From Motiliproteus sp041586735 (GTDB taxonomy: Bacteria > Pseudomonadota > Gammaproteobacteria > Pseudomonadales > Balneatricaceae), in contig JBFGZQ010000010.1 in the NCBI GenBank assembly GCA_041586735.1, forward strand, positions 62,001-126,000: DNA of 64,000 bases, written 5' to 3'. Below are positions 43,420 to 52,800 of this stretch, in pieces (position 1 is the stretch's first letter; each line of letters opens with the position of its first letter). The translations under genes and the position numbers were made by a program. The notes under the pieces are model-generated. The model was not told the origin of the DNA. It did not search any database and saw nothing but the letters and a program-made list of their open reading frames with translations.

Positions 43420-44898
43420 CTATTCGCTGTCTATCGACAAGCCCGGTGACAGTGTCGCAGGTAGCTGTACCCGGTCGAGTTCGAGCCCCGCTACGGGGTA
43501 GGCACAATAGTCAGCCGCGTAGAACGCACTGGCACGGTGGTTTCCACTAGCGCCAATACCGCCGAAGGGTGCTGCGCTGCTGGCACCGGTTAGCTGCTTA
43601 TTCCAGTTTACAATACCGGCGCGGATGCGGCGGACGAAGAGATTGTACTGGTCAGTACTGTCGCTGATCAGACCGGCCGAGAGCCCGAAACGAGTATTGT
43701 TGGCGGCTGCAATAGCCTGCTCGAAGTCGCGGTAGCGGATCAGTTGCAACAAGGGACCGAAGTATTCCTCGTCAGGCAGGTTTTGCACCGCGGTCACATC
43801 GAGTAGCCCAGGAGACAGCAGACCGCTGCCTGCCTGCAGTTTGGCCAGGGGGCTAAGCTCGGTGGCGCCCAGATCAAGCAATTGCTGACGCGCAGCGAGT
43901 AATTGATCAGCGGCCCGTTCGGAAATCACACTGCCCATGAAGGGCTGGGGATCGGCGTCGTAACGGCCAACCTGAATCTGATCGATGGCCCGGGTCAGAG
44001 CTGCCACGAAACGGTCACCGGTCTCGCCTTCGGGTACCAGCAGGCGGCGGGCGCAGGTACAGCGCTGGCCGGCACTGATATAGGCCGACTGGATGGTTTC
44101 GTGTACGGCAGCCGGAATATCGCTGATCTCGCCGATTAATAGCGGGTTATTGCCGCCCATTTCCAGCGCCAGAATCTTGCCCGGGTGGCCGGCGAACTGA
44201 CGATGCAGCAGCTCGCCAGTCTGGGAGCTGCCGGTAAAAAACAGGCCATCGAGTTCACTATGGTCGGCCAGTGCGATGCCCGTGTCCTTTTCACCCTGCA
44301 GCAGGTTGAGTACTCCGGCCGGCAGGCCTACGGCATCCCAGCATTCCACCGTCAGCTGGGCGACCAGAGGCGTCAATTCACTAGGCTTGAACAGCACCGT
44401 GTTACCCGCCAGCAGCGCCGGCACGATGTGGCCGTTGGGCAGGTGCCCTGGGAAATTGTAGGGACCGAACACGGCAACGACGCCGTGGGGGCGATGACGT
44501 AACACGGCACGAGCCCCTGCCGCGTCACCCTCTCTGTGGCCGGTGCGCTCCTGGCAGGCGCGGATTGAAATTTCGATTTTGCCCATCATAGCCGCGACTT
44601 CGGTACGTGCTTCCCAGAGTGGCTTGCCGGTTTCCCGGCCAATGGCGTCGGCCAGCTGCTCCTTGCGCGCTCCCAGTTGCTCGGCAAAACGGCGACAGAT
44701 ATCAGCACGTTCTGCGAAGGTCAGGTCAGCCCAGGCGGGAAAGGCGGCGCGCGCGGCACGGGCGGCGGCATCGACCTGGAGCGCATCGGCGGCATGGGCC
44801 TGCCAGATGATCTCACCGCTGGCCGGATTTCGGGATGCGAATGGCTCACCGGCTCCGACGAGCCATTGCTGGTTGATATATAGGCTGGTAGTCATCAT
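43420..44898 (-). CDS. astD: N-succinylglutamate 5-semialdehyde dehydrogenase
   Basis: A 492-residue NAD-dependent aldehyde dehydrogenase, fourth step of the succinyltransferase route. Motifs: FGPYNFPGHLPNGHIVPALLAGNT, FKPSELTP, catalytic Glu in LEMGGNNP, catalytic Cys in SAGQRCTCARR, and EEYFGPLLQL. ATG 44898 overlaps the aruG stop (ATGATGA), GGAG 6 nt upstream. Last gene of the cluster; astB and astE do not follow. Confidence 0.94.
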   Translation of the reverse strand: MMTTSLYINQQWLVGAGEPFASRNPASGEIIWQAHAADALQVDAAARAARAAFPAWADLTFAERADICRRFAEQLGARKEQLADAIGRETGKPLWEARTEVAAMMGKIEISIRACQERTGHREGDAAGARAVLRHRPHGVVAVFGPYNFPGHLPNGHIVPALLAGNTVLFKPSELTPLVAQLTVECWDAVGLPAGVLNLLQGEKDTGIALADHSELDGLFFTGSSQTGELLHRQFAGHPGKILALEMGGNNPLLIGEISDIPAAVHETIQSAYISAGQRCTCARRLLVPEGETGDRFVAALTRAIDQIQVGRYDADPQPFMGSVISERAADQLLAARQQLLDLGATELSPLAKLQAGSGLLSPGLLDVTAVQNLPDEEYFGPLLQLIRYRDFEQAIAAANNTRFGLSAGLISDSTDQYNLFVRRIRAGIVNWNKQLTGASSAAPFGGIGASGNHRASAFYAADYCAYPVAGLELDRVQLPATLSPGLSIDSE

Positions 44899-45926
44899 TG
44901 GGTTCTCCGTTCTGCAAAAAGGGGGGCGATTCGCACGCTGTCGCCGGCTCTGATATTCAGCGCGGCGGCCGTCTTGGCATCAAGCGAGGCAGCGTCGTCG
45001 TCCAGAGCGATGTTATAGGTAGTACCGCAACGGAAGTTCGCAAGCTCGGTGCTGCTGACCATATAGGGCTGGTCCTGAGCCGAAACCTCTTCAATTCGGG
45101 CCTTGTAGCTTCGACTATCCCGCACGGCCCGCAGGCTCGAAACGGGGGCCTCGAGAATGGGGCCACCATCAAAAATATCCACGTAGCGGCTGTGGCGCAT
45201 ACCCTCGCTTTCCAGCAGCTTGCGCGCGGGCAGGGTAGCGTCGTGAGTGCGGCCTATGACCTCGCGAGCGGCTTCAGGCAGCAGGTTGGTGTAGATGGCA
45301 TGCTTGGGCATTAACTCGGCAATAAATACCTTGTTGCGCGCCGATAGCTGGTCTGCCCGGGTGAAGTCGATCGAGAAAAAATGCCGTCCCAGGCCTTCCC
45401 AGAACGGCGACACACCGTTTTCGTCGGAATAGCCGCGCATCTCTGCAACGAGGGTTTCGCCACACAAATGCGGGAACTGTGCCAGAAACAGCAAGCGAGA
45501 TTTGGATAGCAGATGACCGTTCAAGCTGTGGCGATATTCCGGATCCAGAAACAGGGTGCAGAGTTCGCTACAGCCGGTCTGATCGTTGCTAAGAGTCAGG
45601 GTCTGCAGAGCGCTGTAAACGTCCAGCTCACGCGATGCATGTACGGTGGTGCCGAGGTGAAAACTGTACCAGACATCATGCAGGCCGATCGCGGCATGGA
45701 TGGCACAGGTGCCCACCACCTTGCCCGTTTCTGTGTCCTCCATCATAAAGAGGAAATAAGCATCCGCCGGAGGTGGACTGCATTCAAAGGCGGCGACACC
45801 AGCATTGATCATGCCTTCCACGTGCTTGTCATCGTCCTGCATGGAGGTGAAGCCAGGGCCTGTTTTGCGGGCCAATTCACGCAATGCGTTATGGTCGTCC
45901 CGGCGTACCGGTCTCACTATGATCAT
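44895..45926 (-). CDS. aruG: Arginine/ornithine N-succinyltransferase, beta-type subunit
   Basis: A 343-residue AstA-family acyltransferase (succinyl-CoA donor, arginine or ornithine acceptor). Typical segments are MIIVRPVRRDDHNALRELARKTGPGFTSM, LFLDPEYRHSLNGHLLSKSRLLFLA, PFWEGLGRHFFSIDFTRADQLS, FIAELMPKHAIY and VDIFDGGPILEA. It is about 80 nt after the alpha-type gene; Pseudomonas also has two subunits, AruF and AruG, whereas E. coli has one AstA. Confidence 0.9.
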   Translation of the reverse strand: MIIVRPVRRDDHNALRELARKTGPGFTSMQDDDKHVEGMINAGVAAFECSPPPADAYFLFMMEDTETGKVVGTCAIHAAIGLHDVWYSFHLGTTVHASRELDVYSALQTLTLSNDQTGCSELCTLFLDPEYRHSLNGHLLSKSRLLFLAQFPHLCGETLVAEMRGYSDENGVSPFWEGLGRHFFSIDFTRADQLSARNKVFIAELMPKHAIYTNLLPEAAREVIGRTHDATLPARKLLESEGMRHSRYVDIFDGGPILEAPVSSLRAVRDSRSYKARIEEVSAQDQPYMVSSTELANFRCGTTYNIALDDDAASLDAKTAAALNIRAGDSVRIAPLFAERRTQ

Positions 45927-46007
45927 GGGGAATCCTCTTCTCTGTGCTGCGATAGGCCGCAGTCTGCCCTGCAGGCCGGAGTCTGCATAAAGTTTAAGCT
46001 GATGAAA

Positions 46008-47066
46008 TCAGGGGTGTAAGTGGCTATCGCTCTTGGCTAGGTCGTCGGTATCCAGAGCCAGCACGCGGACGCTGTCGCCTTCGTGCAACAGCAATTGCTC
46101 CGCCTCGCTGGAGCTGATCTGGGGCTGTTCCAGATTGCCTCGTGTGAGAAGTACCCGGAAGTCGCCGGTACCGTTATTGCTCAGCATCATCTGGCGGTCA
46201 CCGCTAGCGGGTGCACCGTCCGGACGGATCTGCAGGGTACGATTCTGGCTTTGCCAGATTGAGCGAATGCTGTCGGTGCGCACCTCGAGTGTTGGGCCGG
46301 CGTCGAAGATGTCGATATAGCCGCGGTATTCGAAGCCTTCGTCCTCGAGCAGGTCCATAACCGGTTCGATATCGGGCCGCGGCTGGCCGATGGCATTACG
46401 GGCTGATTCGTTGAGTAACGGTACATACAGTGGGTAACGCGGCATCAACTCGGCGATAAAGGTCTTACGGTTAATACCGGTCAGGTAGTCTGCCTGAGAC
46501 AGGTCCATGCCGAAGAAGTGCCGGCCAAGGGACTCCCAGAATGGGGATCGTCCCTGTTCGTCGACCATGCCCTGCAGCTCGACCACCGTGCGGCGAGCAA
46601 AGCGTTGCGGATGCTTGGCCATGAACAGCATTCTGGCACGGGACAGAAAGTGTGCATTGACTAGCGTATCTGATTCGGGAACCAGATAGCGTGTGCAGAG
46701 CCGGCTGGTACCGTTGTAATCGTGGCACAGATGCAGCGAGGGTATGCGGTTGTGGATCTGCAGCTCGCCGGAGGCATGAACTACTTCGTCAATACGGTAG
46801 CTGTAAAACGGTGAGTCGAGGCCGATACAGGCCTCCAGGCCGCTGATCCCCAGAATCTCGCCGCTGTCACTGTCCTGCATCACGAAGTGGTAGGACTCGC
46901 CACCGGGCAGGGCGACTTTCTTGCGCAATGAGTTCTGGGTCTGACCGATCAGCTGCCCCAGATATTCACGATTGGCCGGAAGAGTGGTGATGCCACCACG
47001 GGAGGTAATTGCCAGCCGCTCCAGTGCCGGCAGGTCAGGGAAATCGACGGGGCGGATGATTAGCAT
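46008..47066 (-). CDS. aruF: Arginine/ornithine N-succinyltransferase, alpha-type subunit
   Basis: A 352-residue paralogue of the next gene: MLIIRPVDFPDLPALERLAITSRGGITTLP, RYLVPESDTLVNAHFLSRARMLFMA, PFWESLGRHFFGMDLSQADYL, FIAELMPRYPLY, IDIFDAGPTLEV. Being first of the pair it matches AruF. Its ATG overlaps the M20 hydrolase stop (ATGCTAA), so the hydrolase is translationally tied to it. Confidence 0.9.
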   Translation of the reverse strand: MLIIRPVDFPDLPALERLAITSRGGITTLPANREYLGQLIGQTQNSLRKKVALPGGESYHFVMQDSDSGEILGISGLEACIGLDSPFYSYRIDEVVHASGELQIHNRIPSLHLCHDYNGTSRLCTRYLVPESDTLVNAHFLSRARMLFMAKHPQRFARRTVVELQGMVDEQGRSPFWESLGRHFFGMDLSQADYLTGINRKTFIAELMPRYPLYVPLLNESARNAIGQPRPDIEPVMDLLEDEGFEYRGYIDIFDAGPTLEVRTDSIRSIWQSQNRTLQIRPDGAPASGDRQMMLSNNGTGDFRVLLTRGNLEQPQISSSEAEQLLLHEGDSVRVLALDTDDLAKSDSHLHP

Positions 47067-48304
47067 GATTTTTTCTCCAGGTGGTTGTCTAGGGCACCAC
47101 TGGCCAACCGCATCAGGATCAGGGCGCTGAGTTTGGCTCGTTCGGTCAGGCTGGATACCAGCATAAATTCATCGCTGCTGTGAATCTTGCCACCCTGAAC
47201 GCCCAGAGTGTCGATATTAGGCACGCCGGCGGCGGCCAGATTGTTGCCGTCACAGCAGCCCCCGGTGGGTTTCCACTCCAGCGCCATGCCCAGCTGGGAT
47301 CCACAGCTGCGAGCCAGTTCGAACAGGGCCTGGTTGGCGTCGGACAGTACTTTGGGTTTGCGGCCAAAGCCGCCGTGCAACTGCAGGCTGAGTCCGTCGC
47401 GGGCATTGATGCCGGCACTCAGGCGATCCAGCTGTTCGAGACACCAGGCTTCATCTTCGGGCCTTTCGATGCGGATATTGAAACGCCCCATAGCCTGATC
47501 CGGCACTACATTGACAGCGCCACCGCCATGGATCAGACCCGGATTGATGGTGACCCCCTCGCACTGACCATTCAGATCGTCCAGGGCGCTGACAAAGTCA
47601 CAGAGTGCGCGCACGGCGTTTCGCCCCAGGTGATGTTCGCGCCCGGCGTGGGCGGCAATTCCCTGCACCGTGACACTAAAGTTACCGCTGCCCTTGCGGG
47701 CGCCAGCTAGATTGCCGTCCGGCATGCAGGGTTCGTAGATCAGGCCCAGATGACAGCGGGTGGCGGCTTCGGCAATCAGCGGCGCCGAGCTGGGCGAACC
47801 AATTTCCTCATCTGGATTAAACAGAATCTCCCAGCCGATCTGTACTGCGAAGGGGCTGCGCTCCAGGGCTTCAAGTGCTTTAAGCATCACCATCAGCCCG
47901 CCCTTGAGATCGGCAACGCCGGGGCCGTTCAGGGTGTTGTCATCCAGCCAGCGCACGGACTGGAAACTGTGATCGATCGGGAAAACCGTATCCATATGAC
48001 CGCAGAAAAATATCTGCAGCGGAGCCTGGGGGCGTTTGCGAATACGCAGTGCATCGCCCAGCGGGGTGTGCCGGGTGACACCCTGCTCATCCACCAGGCT
48101 GTAAGGCGCGACCGCTACAACCTCGACTTCGCCACCAAGCGTGCTGCAGTAGGATTGCAGCATTTCCCTGACAAGGTTAACGCCGGCTACATTCAGCGTA
48201 CCGGAGTTGATCTCCGCCAGTTCCAGCGTACGTGCCAGCATGATGTCGTGCTGGCTGTCCAGCCATTCCAGCCAGGGCATGAAGTGAGCGTCAGTCGAGG
48301 TCAT
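47060..48304 (-). CDS. M20 carboxypeptidase G2-like hydrolase in the succinyltransferase cluster
   Basis: A 414-residue M20 zinc hydrolase without a signal peptide. Metal and catalytic motifs: FFCGHMDTVFP, NGPGVADLKGGL, NPDEEIGS, YEPCMPDG, and IHSSDEF near the end. The family includes carboxypeptidase G2, which cuts N-acyl-L-glutamates. GGAG lies 6 nt before ATG 48304. It overlaps aruF, in the place where a desuccinylase would be expected. N-succinylglutamate is an N-acyl-glutamate, so replacing AstE is an attractive inference; a plain peptidase or N-acetylornithine-type role is the alternative. Confidence 0.82.
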   Translation of the reverse strand: MTSTDAHFMPWLEWLDSQHDIMLARTLELAEINSGTLNVAGVNLVREMLQSYCSTLGGEVEVVAVAPYSLVDEQGVTRHTPLGDALRIRKRPQAPLQIFFCGHMDTVFPIDHSFQSVRWLDDNTLNGPGVADLKGGLMVMLKALEALERSPFAVQIGWEILFNPDEEIGSPSSAPLIAEAATRCHLGLIYEPCMPDGNLAGARKGSGNFSVTVQGIAAHAGREHHLGRNAVRALCDFVSALDDLNGQCEGVTINPGLIHGGGAVNVVPDQAMGRFNIRIERPEDEAWCLEQLDRLSAGINARDGLSLQLHGGFGRKPKVLSDANQALFELARSCGSQLGMALEWKPTGGCCDGNNLAAAGVPNIDTLGVQGGKIHSSDEFMLVSSLTERAKLSALILMRLASGALDNHLEKKSC

Positions 48305-48359
48305 GAGGTCTCCGTATGGCGTTTTATACAGATCATATTATTGATGATTGGCGTCTTTA

Positions 48360-48390
48360 TCGACAGGGGCAAACTGTTGCTGAGGCGACA
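48360..48390 (-). promoter_or_regulatory. Candidate ArgR operator before the M20-aruFG-astD unit
   Basis: On the minus strand TGTCGC (48390-48385) and TGTCGA (48365-48360) are direct half-sites 25 nt apart, 56-86 nt before the M20 start. The first resembles the Pseudomonas ArgR pattern TGTCGC-N8-AA except for CA in place of AA. The same 25-nt pairing occurs at 54702-54732. Confidence 0.4.
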
Positions 48391-48549
48391 GGAATTTTCT
48401 GTACAGGGACGCACTTATACCGCAAGCAGATGGACAGTTTTTTGCTCCATGCAAAAACTGCATTCCGACCATCCAGGGGCCGTCATGCGCTAGAGCGAGG
48501 CTGTACAGGGGGACTACGTCTGCGGGCGCAGTTAAGCAGGGCATTTGCG

Positions 48550-48579
48550 TGACAGGCCAGGTGAAAGACTGGCCTGTCA
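48550..48579 (-). terminator. Hairpin after astC
   Basis: TGACAGGCCAG and CTGGCCTGTCA, a perfect 11-bp stem with 8-nt loop, 9 nt after the astC stop on the transcribed strand. No T-run; may partly separate gdhB-astC from the M20-aruFG-astD part. Confidence 0.5.
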
Positions 48580-48588
48580 GCTGCAGTG

Positions 48589-49803
48589 TTATACTTGAAG
48601 CGCGTTTGCGATCGCCTTGTCCAAGAGTCCCATGCCCTCGAGGATGTCCTGATCCGGAATCACCAGCGATGGCGTCATGCGCAGCACGTTAGGGCCCGCG
48701 ACCAGCAGCATAAGGCCCAGCTCACGGGCGGCTGCCAGCACCTTGGGCGCCTGGCCGTGCCAGCGCCCTTCCAGTTCAGCACCGATCAGCAGGCCGGCGC
48801 TGCGGATGTCTCGAAAGCACTGATGGCGGCTGTTGATGGTATGCAGCTGGTCAATAAACAGCTGCTGCTTGCGCTTGACGTCTGCCAGCACAGACGGGGT
48901 GTTCACCGTATCCAGCACAGCCTTGGCGACCGCGCAGCCCAGCGGATTGCCACCGTAGGTGGTGCCGTGGCTACCGACATTGAAGCTGGCGGCGATGTCG
49001 GTTGTGGTCAGCATGGCGCCGATGGGGAAGCCGCCGCCCAGAGCTTTGGCACTGGTGAGAATATCCGGTGTTACGCCGAGTTGCATATAGGCGAACAGAT
49101 TGCCGGTTCGGCCTACGCCAGTCTGGACTTCGTCGAAAATCAGCAGGGCATCATGTGCATCGCACAGCTCGCGTACAGCCTTTGCAAAGGCGGGATCGGC
49201 CGGAATGACACCGCCTTCGCCCTGAATCGGCTCCATCACCACAGCACAGGTACGGTCGGAAATAGCGACTCGCAATGCCTCGATGTCGTTGAACGGCACA
49301 TGGCTGATACCAGCCGGCACCGGTTCAAAGCCTTCGCGGTATTTGGGCTGTCCGCCCACGGATACAGTAAACAGGGTGCGTCCGTGAAAGGACTGGTTGA
49401 AGGCAATAATTTCGTTCTTTTGCGGCTGCTGGCGGTCGTGGGCATATTTGCGCGCCAGCTTGAAGGCGGCTTCGTTGGCCTCGGCACCGGAGTTGCAGAA
49501 AAAGACCCGCTCGGCAAAGGTGTTGCCGGTCAATACCTGCGCGAGCTCCAGCGCCGGCTCGTTGGTAAAAACATTGCTCAGGTGCCAGACTTTGTCGGCC
49601 TGATCCTTCAGTGCTTGCATCAGTGCGGGGTGGCGATGCCCCAGCACGTTGACGGCGATGCCGCCGGCCAGGTCAATGTACTCATTGCCCTGCTGATCCC
49701 AGAGTCGTGAGCCTTCGCCACGCACCGGAATGATGGCCGGCGGGTTGTAGTTGGGCACCATGACGTGGTCGAAGGTGGCGCGGCTGACTGTAGTGTCGGT
49801 CAT
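48589..49803 (-). CDS. astC: Succinylornithine / acetylornithine aminotransferase
   Basis: A 404-residue class III PLP aminotransferase. Motifs: NCN-type FFCNSGAEANEAAFKLAR, SFHGRT, PIQGEGG, IFDEVQTGVGRTG and PLP lysine in LTSAKALGGGFPIGA. In this context it converts N2-succinylornithine to succinylglutamate semialdehyde; the same fold serves as ArgD. AGGAG is about 10 nt before ATG 49803, which starts 19 nt after the gdhB stop. Confidence 0.92.
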   Translation of the reverse strand: MTDTTVSRATFDHVMVPNYNPPAIIPVRGEGSRLWDQQGNEYIDLAGGIAVNVLGHRHPALMQALKDQADKVWHLSNVFTNEPALELAQVLTGNTFAERVFFCNSGAEANEAAFKLARKYAHDRQQPQKNEIIAFNQSFHGRTLFTVSVGGQPKYREGFEPVPAGISHVPFNDIEALRVAISDRTCAVVMEPIQGEGGVIPADPAFAKAVRELCDAHDALLIFDEVQTGVGRTGNLFAYMQLGVTPDILTSAKALGGGFPIGAMLTTTDIAASFNVGSHGTTYGGNPLGCAVAKAVLDTVNTPSVLADVKRKQQLFIDQLHTINSRHQCFRDIRSAGLLIGAELEGRWHGQAPKVLAAARELGLMLLVAGPNVLRMTPSLVIPDQDILEGMGLLDKAIANALQV

Positions 49804-49822
49804 TGGGTCGTTTCTCCTGAGG

Positions 49823-52800
49823 TTAAAGCGGCTGATTCAGACTGCCCAGTTCGCGTACGGCGACAGACAGCATGGACAGGTCGGGGGTTTCGTTGCTGCA
49901 GACATCACTGAAGGTCTGTTGCAGTTTGTCGAGCGCATTCAGGCTCTGCTGTTGCCACTGGTCGAGGCGCTCGCCAAGCGAGGCGCAAGCTGCAGTACTC
50001 TCCAGTATTCGGGCGCAGGTCAGAATCTGTGCGCTATCCACTTCATGAGCCAAGGCGGCACGGGCCTTACGCTGCCAAAGAGTTTGTTCCGGCAGGGCTG
50101 CTACAGCCCGACGCAGCGGTTTCAGGGCGAGGATTTTATCCAGCGCAAAGTAAATGCTGGCCGCTTGCCTCGGGTCCTGCGCACTGCGCTGAGACAGATG
50201 CATGACCTCCAGACCGGTATAGAGGTAAGGTAGAGTGACCAGCCGTTCGGCCAGTATCGCTGGTACACCGGCAGCGATCAGTGCGTCGCGTAAGGCTTGA
50301 ATCCGGATTTGCTCATCTGTCTCCAGATCCGCCGGCAGCTGCAATACCAGCTCGGTTACCTTGCCGGCAAAAACCGTGGTGCAGTCACTTACCCTGATGC
50401 TGGATCCATGACGACGCAGCAGCCAGAGGGTGGTACGCTCCAGCAGGTCCTGGATTCGGGCCAGAAGATCACGGAACAACAGGTCATCCAGTTGATTTTC
50501 CAGTAACTCGAGTCCCTGCCAGAGCGTCTCGATATCGAAAATCCGACAGGCGGCGACGAAGGCGCGCACGGCATTCAGCGCACTGCAGTGTGCCTCTGAC
50601 TGTACATAGGTGACAAACGTCTCGCCCATGCGGTTGATAACCAGATTGGTGGTGTGAGTTGCCAGCAGCTCCGCCTGCAGCGGATGCTGCTGCAGCGCGT
50701 CACCAAAACGCTGCCGGATCGCGGTCGGAAAATAGGCGGCAAGTTCGCCGCTCAGGTCTGGATCCTGCCCTATACCATCGGCGGCCAGCTGATCGCATAG
50801 CCATAGCTTGCTGTAGGCCAGCAGTACCGCTATTTCCGGCCGGGTCAGGCCCTGACCGCTACGTGTCAGCTCATCGAGCTGTTCGTCGCCGGGCAGGCAT
50901 TCCAGTGCCCGGTTCAGCCGCCCGGCGTGCTCGAGTTGCTGAATCAGCCGCCGGTGGTCGTTAATCCTGCTTGCGGCCTGGCCGCTACTCAGGCTGAGAA
51001 TCTGACTCTGGCCATAATTGTGCTGCAGCACCAGCGCGGCAACCTCATCGGTCATGCTCTCGAGCAGGCTATTACGCTCACTGGCGTCCAGCGTGCCGGC
51101 GGCAATCTGCTGGTTGAGCAGGATTTTGAGATTAACCTCATGGTCGGACGAGTCGACGCCACCGGCATTATCGATCGCATCGGTACTGACCAGGCCGCCG
51201 GCACGGGCGAATTCGATGCGTGAGCGCTGAGTCAGTCCCAGGTTCCCGCCCTCGCCGATCACCTTCAGTCGCAATTCGTCGGCGTTGACCCGGACTGGGT
51301 CATTGCTGCGATCGCCCACCTGATCGTGGCTTTCATGGCTGGCCTTGACGTAAGTGCCGATACCGCCGTTCCAGAGCAGGTCAACCGGGGACCTGAGTAT
51401 CACTTGGATCAGCGCATTGGGCGTAATGCGCGTCTGCTCGGTACCCAGTGCGGCTCGGGCTTCGTGGCTCAGGTCGATATGCTTGGCGCTGCGCCGGTAC
51501 AGTCCGCCGCCGCTGGAGACTAGGCTGAGATCATAGTCCTCCCAGTTCGAACGTGGCAGGTCGAATAGCCGTTTGCGTTCCAGCCAGCTGCTGGCGGCAT
51601 CGGGATTAGGATCGATAAAAATATGCTGATGGTTAAAAGCCGCTACCAAACGGATATGGCGGGACAGCAGCATACCGTTGCCAAACACATCACCGGCCAT
51701 ATCACCGATAGCCACCACCTTAAAGTCGCCTGTCTGACTGTTGCGGTTCTGTTCGCGAAACAGCCGCTTGACGGACTCCCAGGCGCCACGGGCGGTGATG
51801 CCCATTTTCTTGTGGTCATAACCGTTACTGCCGCCGGAAGCGAACGCATCGCCGAGCCAGAAGCCATATTCGGCACTGATGCGGTTGGCGATATCCGAGA
51901 ACGTTGCTGTGCCTTTATCGGCCGCGACGACCAGATAAGGGTCGGGGCCATCGTGGCAAATAACTTGGTCAGGTAGCACGACAGCGTCGCCAATGCGGTT
52001 ATCGGTGATATCCAGCAGGCCACGGATAAAGGTCTCGTAGCAGCGAATTGCTTCGACCTGAATGGCGTTGCGATCGCCGTTTGTGGGTAGCTGTTTGGGC
52101 ACAAAACCGCCCTTGGCACCGACCGGAAGGATCACCGAATTCTTCACCATCTGAGCTTTCACAAGTCCCAGTACCTCAGTGCGGAAATCCTCGCGCCGGT
52201 CGGACCAGCGCAGGCCACCGCGGGCAATGGCACCGGCGCGCAGGTGGACACCCTCAACCCAAGGAGCATAGACGAAAATCTCAAATTCCGGGCGTGGTTC
52301 GGGGGCAAAGCTCAGCGTACGGGTATTGAGCTTGAAGCTGAGATAGCCTTTCTCGCGGCCGCCCTGCGATTTATCGGTTTGATAATAGTTGGTGCGCAGC
52401 ATGGCCTGGATTACGCCAAGAACGTGGCGCAGAATTCGGTCCTCGTCGAGGTTATCCACGGCATCCAGGGCAGCAGTGATTTGCTGCTCCAGGCTACTCT
52501 CGTTCGCCTCGCGGTTCACACCCGCATCCGGTGCAAAGCGCGCCTTGAACAGAGCACAGAGCAGCTGGCTCAAGTGCGGATTGCGGGACAGGGCCTGCTC
52601 GATATAGTGCTGGCTGAAGGGAACACCGAGCTGCTGCAGGTATTTGCTGACCGACCGCAGCAGGGTCACTTCACGATAGGATATCCCGGCGCGCAGTATC
52701 AGCTGATGGAAGCGGTCGTCTTCCAATTCGCCGTAATAGGTGCGGATGAAGGTTTCCTGAAACTGGCGGCGAATACTGAGCGAATCCAGGTCATGGTCGC

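Noticed and set aside
48316..48552. Plus-strand frame of 78 codons between astC and the M20 hydrolase
   Set aside because: A GAGG lies 7 nt upstream, but the frame covers the leader of the minus-strand unit and its hairpin, and the protein shows no domain or sensible composition.
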